64,000 nucleotides of DNA, taken from contig OZ007509.1 of NCBI GenBank assembly GCA_963931865.1, positions 8,016,027 to 8,080,026 on the forward strand, given 5' to 3'. The stretch's first letter is position 1; every line of letters begins with the position of its first letter. This document shows positions 22,084-33,627 of this stretch, one piece after another. This DNA comes from Axinella damicornis. Its lineage: Eukaryota; Porifera; Demospongiae; Axinellida; Axinellidae. Under the pieces are notes generated by a model that saw nothing but the letters and a program-made list of their open reading frames with translations, was not told the origin of the DNA and made no database searches. The translations under genes were made by a program, and so were the position numbers.

Positions 22084-22657
22084 TTTGGTGGCAGCGGTGG
22101 GATCCACTGCCCGCCAGTCGGCGGCAGGGTCCACGCGCAAGGTGCAGCAGGGCTAAGGAGAGAGGGAGTGCGGAGAGTCGTGCGATCGAGAGTGACGATC
22201 CACTACCCGCAAGTCAGCGGCAAGGCCGCACGTGGTAGGCCAGACCGTATCAAGCAGCGGAGCTCTGGTTGAGAGCTGATCTCGAGCCGAGTCGCCGAGC
22301 AGTTCTATCGTGGAAAGAGTGAACAGCAGGTGCTGAGCGAGCGAGGAGAGAGCCGCGGTTTGACGGACGTAGCAGAGGGAGGGTTGCTGAGTGAGCGACT
22401 GCCTCCGAGTGTCGAGAGAGGGAGGGTCACTGAGTGAGTGGCTGCTTCCGAAACTGTGAGAGAGAGGAGCGTTGGTGAACGACTGCCTCCAGCATTGCCA
22501 ACAGTACGTGAACCAGGAGTGCGAGGGTCGTCAGGAGCGGAGGGTCGCCGCAAGAGTGCGCGAGGGTCGCTGAGCGGGACGCCGGTCGCTGCCAGAGAAG
22601 GCGAGGGTCGCAGGAGGCAAGAGGCGTTGAGGCGTGCAAGAGAGTTAGAGCAGGACA

Positions 22658-23041
22658 TAGTCTCGGAACCAGACCCTTCAGGCGGGGGAGGAGGAAAGGG
22701 TCTGGGCACGTTCCTACATTCGAGTTGTCCTCACGGAACGTAATTATGCGTGGTAATTAGTGATCAACTGCGGTACCACGCATACGATCACAGTCGACCT
22801 GCTCGTTGCTCTCCTCGACTTTTGTCAGTCACTCGCGGGTAACGCGGTACGGTACAGCGATTCGCCATGTCTCGTCACTGGCGACACAGAAAGCCTGGAG
22901 AAAAATCATTTCCTTGACGTCATTCGCAATCAACGCTTCTGATTCGTTAGGTCAACATTCCGACCTGGGGACAACTCGAATGAAAGATGGTGCCCAGACC
23001 CTTTCCTCCTCCCCCGCACGAAGGGTCTGGTTCCGAGACTA
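22658..23041. mobile_element. Mutator-like foldback element with 9-bp target duplication
   Basis: Long inverted ends TAGTCTCGGAACCAGACCC and GGGTCTGGTTCCGAGACTA are flanked by exact AGCAGGACA copies (22649-22657 and 23042-23050). The related internal region at 20718-21275 lacks it, giving an approximate empty site. No coding capacity. Confidence 0.85.
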
Positions 23042-23193
23042 AGCAGGACACTGAGTGAGAGGAGTTACGCATTCATGGACCAAGGACCAGACCGAGTTGA
23101 GAGCTGGAACCTACTGCATTGTATGGAAGGCTGCTCAGCAAGACTAGTTTGCTGTTGCAGAACTAGTTTTGCTGCAGGAGAAGGGGGGTGGAG

Positions 23194-23497
23194 TGTGGAG
23201 GACCAGAACTGTTCAATGTGTTAATTAGTGTTTATCCAACATTGGAGGGAGCCCCCTGGTGCGCAGGGCGAATTCTTTTGTGTATTGTATGTTCTTGTCC
23301 TTACTTTTGTTGCTGGTCTGTATGGTCTTTTGTTGTTGTTCAGTATATAAGTATTGCTTGGTTTTGTATGTAGTGAGATTCGGAGATTTGGGAGATTTGT
23401 TATATTCTGAGATTTGGGAGATTCTGAGATTGTAAGATTCATTGTGATTCAGTTATTACTCTTCTGTTGCAAGTTAATACCGCTCGGGTCCGTTACA
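23194..23497. repeat. LTR A, right
   Basis: Nearly identical to 20402-20717, with a shorter GAGATTTGGG run, followed by the ACTTG target duplication. Confidence 0.85.
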
Positions 23498-23502
23498 ACT
23501 TG

Positions 23503-24570
23503 TAAATTTCTACCTCTTCCAACGGACCACTACATGTAGTGAGAGCCAGCTGCGGGGGTCTTGCAGTACTCTTCTTGCGTGTTAGGAGCATGTACTTGCA
23601 TTTAATGTTAAGTTCCGATGTGAAGTCCATTGCAAGATATCCGATTGGAATAGCTGGAAATCTTGCAAGTGCCTGATGGGTCTGTAACAGAATGTCGTCT
23701 GCATATAGGGTCAGTTTGCTCCCCCGAGCTTAGCTGCACTTGGGTGACATCATCAATGTAAATGAGGAATAACAGAGGGCCGAGAACTGACCCTTGTGGT
23801 ACTCCGGAGGTCACTGGGAGGGTAGTAGAGGTAGAGCCATTGACAACTACTTGTTGAGTTCTTCCAGCTAGATATAGTCACACACCCACTTAAGTAGGTA
23901 GTTGTCAAGACCGAGCGAACTTAGTTTATCAAGGAGTCCACGATGCGGTACAGAGTCGAATGCCTTCTGTAAATCAAAGAATGCGCAGCAAACAGAGCCA
24001 TTCCCTTCGAGTTCCTTCAGTCAGTCATCAATGGCGCATACAAGGGCAGATGCGGTAGAACGTCCAGGGCGAAACCCCCATTGGTCTGCCGACAGGAGAT
24101 CGTGATCGAGGCAGTGGCCTGCAATGAGATAGTATACATGGCGTTCCAGCAGCTAGCTAAGTACTGACAGCAGTGAGATGGGACGGTAGTTTAAGGCATG
24201 CAGAACCTTTGCATGCTAGAAGGTGACTTGGGTATTGGAACCACAGCTGCTGTCTTCCATATGTTCGGAAAGGTACCATCTCGGATGGATAGATTGAAGA
24301 GCTTTGTTACACTGGAGTTGGCAGTAGATCTTAACATACAGCCAGTCAGGGCCACTTGCTTTGGAGGTATCCAGAGATGTTAGAAGACCCAAAACCTCTT
24401 CTTCTGTGCAGAGGAATTCATCTGGGCAAGCATCAGGGCAGGTGCGAAAGCATGCAACATCTTCAGTGGTCAACGGTGGAAGGGATTGGTTGAAACATTC
24501 AGAAAAGAACTCATTAAGCATGGTTGCTTTATCGGTGCCTGAGGAAGCTTCTACATGTCCACACTTCAAT
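23503..24570 (-). pseudogene. Older LINE, reverse-transcriptase segment
   Basis: Minus-strand frames give FFSECFNQSLPPL, LTSLDTSKASGPDWL and [20 protein letters not shown], the core CR1-type RT motifs, but broken by stops and shifts. It continues upstream in the 26039-26410 segment. Confidence 0.8.
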
Positions 24571-25400
24571 TAGTGTTGTTTTAGTTAACTATAACAATAA
24601 CTAAATACCCTTTGAGTATGGGGTTTTGACTTCTAGTTAATCAAAACTATCATAGAGTCGGTAGACTCTACATGTATATGTAGGGATACAACGGACACAC
24701 AATTGAAGCTAATACGAAAAAATCTTCCCAAATCTCTCCAAATCTCAAAAACGGGCGGCAATAAGCCTTTATGACAACTTACTATTCGTCTTCGAGTGTT
24801 TTCCTGGCCCAGAAGACTCCCAGTGTCGTGAATAACCGTCGCGAAAGTACCGCGCCAAAAAGTCGCCAAACCGCCAAAATCGGTTTTCTTCTTCTTCTTC
24901 TTCTTCTTCTTCTTTCTTTAGACGGGCTAGTTCAAATTTGGCTGACTCCCTCACGACGGTGTTTGCACAAAACAGCAGCATTTTACACTGAGCAGTGCAC
25001 GACCCCATCACTTTTTGACAACTTCGAAGTCTCATCAAACCGCCCACTCGATAACTATGGCTTCATGTGCGACGCCATTTTCTTCGTGTGTGCGCATGCG
25101 TAGAGCAACTTTGAACTTTGAACTCAAAATTGTTGCGCCGCTTGGTTTGTGGTAGCTGGTGTCGCTAGACGCCACGCTTCACGTACCAGTAGTCTAGTAA
25201 CAGCGCTAGTGACCCGCTGATGTCGATTTTGTGGCACAAGCACCAAGTAAAGTTTTCGCGGTGAGCTAAAAACTGTCATAACTCTCGAACTAAACATTTT
25301 TATCCAAATTGCTATGTTGATTTTGTTCCTTACGTCGAGCGCTTTCTTTTGATACCTTGGTCTCACTCGTCCAGTACCAGCAGCGCCCGCTAGAGCGGTA

Positions 25401-25443
<43 letters not shown>

Positions 25444-26038
25444 CACGATGAGTACTAGAACCTCCCCCGCATGGGCGGGGCGAGGTTAATGAGGTAAACA
25501 AGTGTTAAAAATGTGTGGAGATGTAGGGATAGTAGAACAGCAAAAAGTAAGAAAACAAGCAGGGATGATGGCATAAAACAGTTCAGTATACAACACCCTA
25601 CATACTTTTCTCATTATACAGGTATTATGTGGAAAGACATTTAAGGTGGGGTTGTATACTGAACTGTTTTATGCCATCATCCCTGCTTGTTTTCTTACTT
25701 TTTGCTGTTCTGCTATCCCTACATCTCCACACATTTTTAATGTTTTTTACACTTGTTTAACTAACTAAATCAATACTGAAAATCCAAAACTAAACTATAA
25801 CTAACTTAACTATAATGTTTGGTTGGCTCAAACAACTAAAACTAAAATGAAAACAGTGAATTTCATTAGTTTTCTTTTAAAACTAAAACCCTTTTAGTTA
25901 GCCTTTAGTTAACTAACTAAAACTATAACTAAAAGCTTCTGAAGGAGCACAACAATAACTGTAACTAACTAAATCTGTCCACTGAATCCAAAAACTAACT
26001 ATAACTAAACTAATACTCGGATAGCAATACTAAAACAA
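24571..26038. mobile_element. Repeat with TTGTTTTAGTTA ends and ~9-bp target duplication
   Basis: Ends TTGTTTTAGTTAAC and ACTAAAACAA are inverted. Flanks are CACTTCAAT (24562-24570) and CCCTTCAAT (26039-26047). It splits the old LINE, whose coding resumes on each side, and encloses a second element with TGTAGGGATA ends (24679-25723). Confidence 0.6.
24679..25723. mobile_element. DNA element with TGTAGGGATA / TATCCCTACA ends
   Basis: Contains a CTT trinucleotide run (24890-24914), a (GACA)n run (25400-25443) and a large palindrome at 25508-25737 with ~100-bp arms (GGGATGATGGCATAAAACAG). A diverged relative in the other orientation is at 50276-51290. Confidence 0.55.
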
Positions 26039-26410
26039 CCCTTCAATGTAGGGATATAGTATACTGCGGTTTCCTGTTTGCAGCTTCACTGTTTTCCAGA
26101 ACTGTTTGGAGTTTGGTTTAAGACCAGCAAAATATGTTCTCTTAGCTTCTCTCAATAGCTTCAAGGCTTTGTTTCTTGCAGATTTATATTTATCCCTGGT
26201 TGTAGAATCCCCAAATCTTTGAGACTTCCTAAACCACTTGTTTATTTTTCTCATTGCTGACAGTACCTTCCTTGGGTAGGCTGTGCTGCTTGGTAGCTTG
26301 GGAATGTGGGATGCAGTGTTCCATTACAGCCATGAATTTCTTTTCCCATTGTTTCCAGGCCTCATTTACATCTAGCTCTAGCAAGTCATCCCAGGACTCT
26401 GCTTGTAACA
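26039..26410 (-). pseudogene. Older LINE, linker segment
   Basis: The minus strand reads WDDLLELDVNEAWKQWEKKF and KALKLLREAKRTYFAGLK, typical of the region between endonuclease and RT in CR1-type ORF2. Confidence 0.7.
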
Positions 26411-26706
26411 ATGTTGTTTTAGTTATCTAAAAACTGAGAGTTTAGTTTATGGTTTTAATTAGGTAGAAGTCGCATTGTTTAGTTTAGTTTTAGTTTTAAT
26501 TACTAAATCTCAAAAGGGTTAGTAAAGGCTCTTTTAGTTTTAGTAACCACCATTTTTGGGTGATTTTCATTCTAGTTTAGTTGTAGTTTTAATTAACAGG
26601 CTGAGACAGTCCTCATTTTAGTTTTAGTTTTAATTACTAAAGTGAAATAATTATGCCATACTAAAATGCATTATAGTTTTAGTTTTAGTTAACTAAAACA
26701 ACATTG
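26411..26706. mobile_element. TTTTAGTTTTAAT-rich foldback with 10-bp flanking repeat
   Basis: Ends ATGTTGTTTTAGTTA and TAACTAAAACAACATTG are inverted, with GCTTGTAACA exactly repeated at 26401-26410 and 26707-26716. The body is almost entirely T/A-rich variants of TTTTAGTTTTAATTA. It interrupts the old LINE. Confidence 0.7.
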
Positions 26707-27009
26707 GCTTGTAACAGGTTATTAGCAAGTGTCCAATCTGCATGGGCATACCTCCACACACGTCTTTTGGGGTTGTTGTTTCCCTGCCTGCCTTCAGTGA
26801 TTGCTGTTGCAGAACTAATTGGATCCCGTTATGGTCAGAGTTCGCAATCGGTGGAACCACAGAGCAAGACACCACTTCAGTAGATGAGGGCACAAGTGCT
26901 ATAGATCAATCAAGGTGAAGTTCCCACTTGGGCTTGTGTGGGTCGCACTTGGAACAACCTGGGACAGGGCAAAAGTGGAAATAATAGAAGATAAGTTAAA
27001 GTACAAAGG
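26707..27009 (-). pseudogene. Older LINE, endonuclease segment
   Basis: The minus strand carries FNLSSIISTFALSQVV, SGNFTLIDL and PPIANSDHNGIQLVLQ, the carboxyl half of the endonuclease including its SDH motif. The 5' remainder is missing; a VNTR-bearing repeat abuts it. Confidence 0.7.
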
Positions 27010-27195
27010 GTGACTGCTGCTCCCCGATTGCGCTTGCAGCCCCAGCTGGATTCCAGACCAATGTTCTTCGCGGAGTTCGAGGTTCAGTACAGTAAAGTAC
27101 GAAGGTCGCACGTCACTATAGTCTTGTCCCGCCCCACGAACATCCCACTTCCGTCACTCACAGACACCCACACAGACACACGTTAAAATCTTAAT
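27010..27195 (-). repeat. VNTR-bearing repeat element, partial copy C
   Basis: On the minus strand it starts at the shared left end (ATTAAGATTTTAAC, TGTGTG, GACGGAAGTGGGATGTTCGT) and stops after one repeat unit. The 3' hairpin is absent. Confidence 0.75.
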
Positions 27196-27239
27196 GTATT
27201 GATAAGTACCTGTTAACCGCCACTGTTTTGATTGTTACG

Positions 27240-29218
27240 TAAGTTTACTCACGTTGATTACATTCTGGTTGTCCCAGGTCAGGCGTATTGTTTGATCTGC
27301 GTAAACAATCCAAAAAGGCATACAAATAATAATTATGCGGTTAGACAATCACATATCGCTAGTGAGAAGCTTGGCATGGCACTTTGTAATGCCAACATTA
27401 GCGCCTTTTGGAAACAAGTGAAAGCTATGAAGTCCTCCTCACCTAGCACCTCCCCTGTGGTTGATGGCTATACCAACGACGTGATATTTCCAATAATTTT
27501 CAAGCAAAACTTGCTAATCTGCTGAACAGTGATGACCCCAGACGCAGGAATGCTCTTCTCCAAGAGTTTTCCAAAAGAATCTCTCCTCTTGATCTGGAAG
27601 ACATGTTTGTCTCTGAATGTATTGTGTCTGAATCTTTGCTTACCTTGGGACTGGATAGCTAGGTCTGATGGCACTGGGCTGTCTTCCAACCACTTCTTTG
27701 TTGCTGCCTCTGTTCTGGCTGCTCCCTTGTCTGACCTTTTCACTGCAGTCCTTAGACATGGTTAGCTACATGCCATCTGCTGTACGCAATTGTATTCTGG
27801 TGCCCATTTCTAAGCCTCACAAGGACCCTACTGTCTCTGATAGCTACAGACCAATTGCACTAGCGCCTATCCTGAGTAAGGTCCTTGAAAAGTGTAGCTA
27901 TCCTGCTCCGATACAGATCTTGCTTTATTACATCAGATCTTCAGTTTGGTTTCAAACAGGGCTTTTCAACTGAGCTATGTTCAGGAATCATCAAGAACGT
28001 TATCACAAAGTACCTTCACAATGGAACTAATGTGTTTGGCTGCTTCCTTGATGCAAGCAAGGCCTTTGATAGGGTGAACCACTCACTTCTTTTTGACATG
28101 TTACTCAAGAGGAACATTCCTACTGCCGTCGACGTCTTGTGTCTTCTGCTCTCTTGGTACAAGGAGCAGACCCTCTCTGAGCTATTCAGAGCCCTTTAGT
28201 GTCACTAATGGAGTTAGGCAAGGTGGCGTTCTCTCTTTACAGTCTATCTTGATGAGCTGCTCTTAAGGTTGTCCAATCTTGGCATTGGCGGCTGTCATTT
28301 TGGCAACCATTTTGTTGGTGGTGTGGGATATGCCGATGATGTTGCCCTCTTGGCACCCTCTCCGTCAGCCATGCGCGGACTCCTTAGGGAGTGTGAGACC
28401 TTTGCATCAGAATTTGGACTAACCTTCAATGCCTCCAAAACACAGTTGATTTATTTCAGGAGGCTCAGAACAAGGTCTTTCCCACCTTGTGGTGTGTTTG
28501 AATTTGTTGGTCATCCGCTAAGTTTCTTGGACAATGTCAATCATTTGGGGCACATTCTGCACTACACTCTTGAAGACACCTCTGATGTCACTCGGGTTAT
28601 CTCTGACATGTGCAGAAAGGCAAACTACTTGCTACAAGTTTTTGCTGGTTGTTACCCTCTAGTCAAAACTAAGTTGATTATGTCACACTGTCTCTCACTA
28701 TATGGTTGTGTACTGTGGAGGTTTGATTGGAAGAAAATTAAGTCACTTGAGATTGCCCTTAACAACATCCTTCAGAAGATTTGGAGGCTGCCGAGGTGAT
28801 GCCACACTGGAAATCTTCACTGTGTTGCGAACATTAACAGCGTTTACAAACTAGTGACAAGCAGATTCTCTACCTTCCTCTCTCGTGCCCTCAAGTCTGA
28901 TTCCCTGCTTATCCGAACCATTTACCGGTGGTCCTGTAATAGAGCGTTCACTGCTCCAGGATTTAATAGCCTGCATAAGCATAACTTTGTTAAGGTTTAC
29001 ACCTGTGATGATCGTATTTGTGCAGACTACATTCGGGACATCAGACTGGGCAAACTCCCTCTTCAAGTCTTCAGACACTCTGAACACAGTCCTCTACTCT
29101 GTTTGTTGTGACTAACTGCATATTTAAATGTGCATGCTGGTTGGCTGTATAACTTCTTTCTATACAATGATATTGTACTCCTTCATTGGTGTGGAAAAGA
29201 ATAATTATTATTATTATA
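27240..29218 (+). pseudogene. Decayed LINE (third), ORF2 remnant
   Basis: Plus-strand frames carry SYRPIALAPILSKVLEK, FLDASKAFDRVNHSLLFDML, GYADDVALLAPS and the post-RT block up to LQKIWRLPR, then further C-terminal sequence to about 29110. Frameshifts and a stop near 28199 break it. The tail is ATTATTATTATTATA at 29202-29218. Confidence 0.8.
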
Positions 29219-29253
29219 GAAATCACTGCTACATTGTTTGTTTGAGCTATCCC

Positions 29254-29407
29254 GGAGTGGTTTTCAAAGCTTCAATTCTATTGGCTGTATAACAATATAA
29301 ACCACACCCTAACCTGCCATAATATACCCTAAGTATGCACTGTATGACGTAAGTGACCTAAGTGAACCAATCAGAAGCAAGCTTAGAAAACTACTCCGGT
29401 ACTGTAG
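29254..29407. mobile_element. MITE with CCGGAGT ends, copy 2
   Basis: Left end CCGGAGTGGTTTTCAAAGCTT, right end GCTTAGAAAACTACTCCGG (inverted). It matches 14886-15036 in reverse. Confidence 0.75.
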
Positions 29408-29429
29408 GTTTGTTTCAGATCGCATGCAC

Positions 29430-29958
29430 CGCGGTCAGAGGAGGCGAGGTTGGCCACTGCATACGTCACGAGTAATTATTACCTTTCCGTCATGTGACAG
29501 TGGATGGTTATTAAAAGTTATTGCAAATAGCTGTATGATTAGAAGACCGTTTCTGGGGCTGCTGTGGAGTGCTCCCAGTTGGCAATCCTCGAACGCGCTT
29601 TGCAAATGGACGAGACTGCCCCAAACCTCCACTCTAGTCTCGCAGGGCCGACGTTTGCGGCGTGCGTGGGGACCGTCTGGACCGGGAGACTACTTCCACT
29701 CGTTTCTGCCATACCTCAGCTGAATCTTGAAGGGCTCGGCCTTTTATATTGACAACAGATGCCTACGCTTCCCTGCGAGTCGATATTCCAGGTGATTGCG
29801 TCGGGGCTCGATGTTGAAAACTGTCGAAACATTGTCTATGGAAGTAGTCTACTGTACTTAACATTCATTACGTAATCTATATTATCGGATTACACGTGAC
29901 TTTAATGAGACCTGATTAGCAAAGGTCAACCTTGGCCGTCCTCCTCTGAACCGCGGTA
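29430..29958. mobile_element. Nonautonomous element with CCGCGGTCAGAGGAGG ends
   Basis: CCGCGGTCAGAGGAGGCGAG on the left is inverted at the right as CCTCCTCTGAACCGCGG. Subterminal GTTGGCC and GGTCAACC also pair. No gene inside. Confidence 0.6.
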
Positions 29959-30182
29959 TACCGCCGGTAGTCACAGCCACAGTTCCTGAAAATATCCATT
30001 CTCTAGTAAGTCTAATCTTATCTCACTGCTGTTACCCTGGACGGCGCTTACCACTTGCCTCAGTTTTGCCAACGAACCGTGTCATTCAGTGGAGACGGTC
30101 CTGACTCGAGCGAAGCCTGCGGCACCTGCGGCTGCCGCATGTAGCGCGGAAATATTTTTCCGCCTTCATTTTTCACTTCTCA

Positions 30183-30250
30183 GGATGGGCTCTCGTGGCA
30201 CCTTCGCGCTTTGCACTGCAAGTTCCAGATGTACGAGGATTGCAGGTCCC
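30183..30250. repeat. Dispersed repeat (partner 52153-52217)
   Basis: Shares GGATGGGCTCTCGTGG and TTCCAGATGTACGAGGAT with the distant copy. The ORF across it (30089-30382) has no recognised domain. Confidence 0.6.
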
Positions 30251-30399
30251 AGGGCCGCTATGAGATTCTTCCTTCAGTCCAATCGCCAACGTACCGGAAA
30301 TCCATTCACGCCTGTACAAATTTATTTACAACGGCACGTATGCGTAAGGCGGAACATTTCCGGAAGTATACGGTATGACTAAATCTGAAGTACTGAAGT

Positions 30400-32100
30400 G
30401 ATCACACAAGAAAGGTCATATCTTCGGATGTGGTGTAGTGATTATAATACTTTTTGGTATGCAAGCTCAGCTACAGCAGCTCTACACATCAACGCATGTA
30501 CAAAGTTTGTAGCTTACTCAGAACAAGAGATATGACCTGACAACTGGAATTGAGTGAAAATGAGCACCATCTTCACAAAAATTGGTGCCGTTTGCAGTAA
30601 CCAACTCCTGGACAGCTATTGCAGGTATTTTGTTCAAGAAGTATGAATGCTATAGTTAGGGTTTACATCAGTTTTCGTGTTCCAGCAATGCAAATGGTAT
30701 AAACAGTCCACATAAAATAATGCATGCGGGAATGAGAAAATGTATAGTCACCGGCATTAACATCTGACAGAGAACTCTACATAGAGGCTGTGAAGTCCGT
30801 TCCTGAGTCAGCAGATGGTACAGAGCACTTCACACTTCGAGATGAAAGTATAAAGTGATAGCAAGCAGAGTCACCGGCAGATACTATTCTGGTTCAGCTA
30901 ACAGCATCCAAAGTTCAACCTGGCCAGTGTAGCTCCTGCTCACTGCTCTGCAAGAAGAGTAATCCAAGGTACACTCATCCTATAGCAGTGGAAGAATAAC
31001 AGAGGGAAGGGTACACACTGACCAACACTGAATGCATTAGGACAATACTAAGGACACTATGTGCAAAACAGCTTGGGAGAAAATTAATGTTATCGAACCC
31101 ATACCAAAGCCAGTCAAGGCTAGCACCAAATGCAGAGTTGCGCGACCATCCAGTCTACAGTAAAACCGTAGTACACAGGCTCTAGGAGATGCTCAATAAG
31201 AGGGTTATAGCAGAGCCAGGGATACCATAGGGCATATCATTCCCAATTGGGTTGTGTATACTGATCATTACAAAACGCTGTGTTTTGACACCATAGAGAG
31301 GGTTTGTTGTCACATGAATCCACAGTATATATGGATGGATTGAGAAGAAGGCTGATCATGAGTGGTATGGGAGGTACCAGTGAACATACATGTAGAAAGC
31401 ATAGCCTGATAGGCACAATTGGTTCTAAGTGGCTACATGCGGCTAAATGGTTGCAGGTGCAAGACAGGATGTGCAGCCATTAGTTGTGGCTATAAACAGA
31501 CACTGAGCACCTGGATGCCACAGCATTATTCGTACCGTTCCATGTGAGAGTGACAGATGGTTATAAACAGACACTGAGCACCTGGATGCCACAGCATTAT
31601 CTGTACCATTGGGGCTCACCTTCCATGTGAGAGTGACAGATCTCGAAGTAGACAATATAATACAGCAGGAGCACCGGACCAGCAGAAGACGCTGATATTA
31701 AGACTGGATGAGAGATGGTGAAGAGCTAGAGGAGGTCATAGAGCATGAATCTGGTGATAATAGTGACTATGAATTACAAATATAGCAGCTTTATGTTATT
31801 ATGTGTATCCACATGAGCATGCTTAATCATACTGTATTGAGAGATGATCTGGATCAGGGTTATAAAAGCTGGTGCCATTTCTAGTAACCTTCATCCACAA
31901 ACTTAAAACTTACTCTGCTAGTTCAGTATACCCATAGCTAACTGCTATTAGCCCTAACAGCCGTGTTCCAGCCCCCAGGAAGAAGATATACACTTGAACA
32001 CCACTTTTGACCTTACAAAAAAGGTCAACTTGAGCACACTAAATCGCTAATTCCCTTTATGCTCGCCGTCTTCGACCAAGATTAGGTAGCTATTACTACA
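30400..32100. other. Stretch with no recognised gene
   Basis: AT-rich sequence with only short frames. It holds the tandem repeat at 31488-31640. A short acidic frame (DGEELEEVIEHESGDNSD, about 31711-31785) stands out but has no start or family match. Confidence 0.4.
31488..31640. repeat. Two-unit tandem repeat, ~75 bp
   Basis: TATAAACAGACACTGAGCAC through CCATGTGAGAGTGACAGAT is present twice. The second unit has a short insertion, ACCATTGGGGCTC. Confidence 0.85.
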
Positions 32101-32117
32101 ACCATACTCCTACTTAC

Positions 32118-32148
32118 CTCGAAACAGTGTAGCCCGACCCTTCGCCAT
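32118..32148 (-). CDS. Possible first coding exon, unknown gene
   Basis: On the minus strand AAGATGG, a good Kozak context, starts MAKGRATLFR and is followed by a strong donor (GAG|GTAAGT). Upstream are CpG-bearing sequence and two CCGGAAGT/AGGAAGT ETS-like sites (32205-32245), as in a TATA-less promoter. Downstream exons were not recognised. Confidence 0.35.
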
Positions 32149-32557
32149 CTTCGAGGAGAGAAATAACATCGCTTGAACTGCACGATGTAGAAAACGCCAT
32201 TTTCGGACAGGAAGTGGCCGTGCGCTGTAATTAAATTCCCGGAAGTTTGTACGTTGGCGATTGGACTGCCTTGCTCAATTTTCGCTCACGAACGTAATAC
32301 GTACGTACACGGAGGGGTAAACTAGATCGTGGTCTGGTTCCCAAGCCGTTCGGTTTCAGGCAAGCACGATAGTGCGAGCTGAGGAGGCCAGGCCAGGAGT
32401 TGCAACGTAGCGGCAGCAAGTTAGTAAGGAGATCCGCCACTGACTATACGCGTACCCATATAGTAATACGCGTAGCAGTGTTTGTTTGTCAGAGACAGAG
32501 GAACTGTACCACCACGCGTGAGTTTCATCATCGGCCGTAACCGGACCACCAACTCGT

Positions 32558-32560
<3 letters not shown>

Positions 32561-32595
<35 letters not shown>
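32561..32595. repeat. Poly-G tract
   Basis: An uninterrupted run of about 35 G. Its length is likely unreliable in any read data. Confidence 0.9.
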
Positions 32596-32597
<2 letters not shown>

Positions 32598-33627
32598 CGG
32601 CCGACCCCCCTGGCTATACGGGCCTGTTCCTGCAGCACAGTAGCTAGTTGTTTGGGTGAGACAGCCTGATATAGCCAGGCACATTTTCTCAGGATGAAAT
32701 CCCTGCACTGCATCAGCAGTTAATTGGAATGGACTATAATAATTTCTTTCATCCCTCACTCTGTTTCCCTATGGAACTCACTTAACTTGTGCTGCTGTCA
32801 TGTTTATGCAAGAATATATAGAAACTGATAGTACAGTGCACGCTCAGTGTATTTGGTGATTCGTACAGAACCATGCAACCTAGCTACTGATGGATGAATG
32901 CCTAACAATACAAGTGCCGTTTGGCTGCACAAGGGCCAGATAGAGAGAGCCTTGTGTTTTTATGTCATGGGTAAGAGGCAGCAGCAGGAGGATTGTTGAC
33001 AAGCAGTATGTGTGAAAAACAGCCACTGTAGCTAGCTACTAAACTGACTAAACACATTACAATAATGAGGGAACTTCAGACCTTCAAAACCCAAGGGATG
33101 GTAACCTTAGAACACTTTGACCAATAAAGCCATCTGCAGACGGTATGAGACTTCATCTTGTGATGTCACATCCGGCAATGTCCTTGGGACTTACATTCTG
33201 CACCAGCAGAAAGGGTGAGACAGGGGGAGACAGGGGGAGATGGGCTGGTTTCATCACTCGGCCGAGGTAACAGGGCTACCTCTGGGCCAAAGTATAGAAC
33301 TTTGTAGTTATAAGGTTTAACAAGATGGACTCATCCCTCAATCAAGGAGAGTAGCTATACATATTATAATATGCTCTATATATAGCTAGTTCTTCTCTGG
33401 ATGTGATCTTTGAAACCAGCAGCAAAGAAGATGCTCCAGAAAGATCATGGTATGGATCAATGTAGTCCACCACTATCCTCATGTGATTCATTGGCATACC
33501 AACCCGGCCAATGGCAAAGCTCACATCTTCCTACCTTAATTATTCCCTATGTTATGCTGTTCTCTATATATCCATACATCTTTTTACTCTTGTAAAATAT
33601 AGTTAGCACACAGAGAAGCTATAGTGT

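Larger units (their letters stand above)
20402..23497. mobile_element. Composite nonautonomous LTR retrotransposon (LTR A - int - LTR B - int - LTR A)
   Basis: Flanked by exact 5-bp duplications ACTTG (20397-20401, 23498-23502). Outer LTRs of type A begin TGTGGAGGACC and end GTTACA. A different LTR (type B, 21276-22083) sits in the middle. After both LTR A and LTR B comes the same TTTGGTGGCAGCGGTGGGAT primer-binding region. Before both LTR B and the 3' LTR A comes a purine-rich tract (GGAGAAGGAGGGAGGAA and GGAGAAGGGGGGTGGAG). The internal segments are related to each other and show no gag or pol. Confidence 0.8.

Noticed and set aside
20687..22743. Basic, Arg/Glu-rich ORFs as a gag gene of the LTR element
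   Set aside because: Short, in several frames, without capsid or zinc-knuckle motifs. The internal region looks noncoding.
32421..32759. ORF with a poly-proline stretch
   Set aside because: Depends on a 35-base poly-G run of uncertain length.
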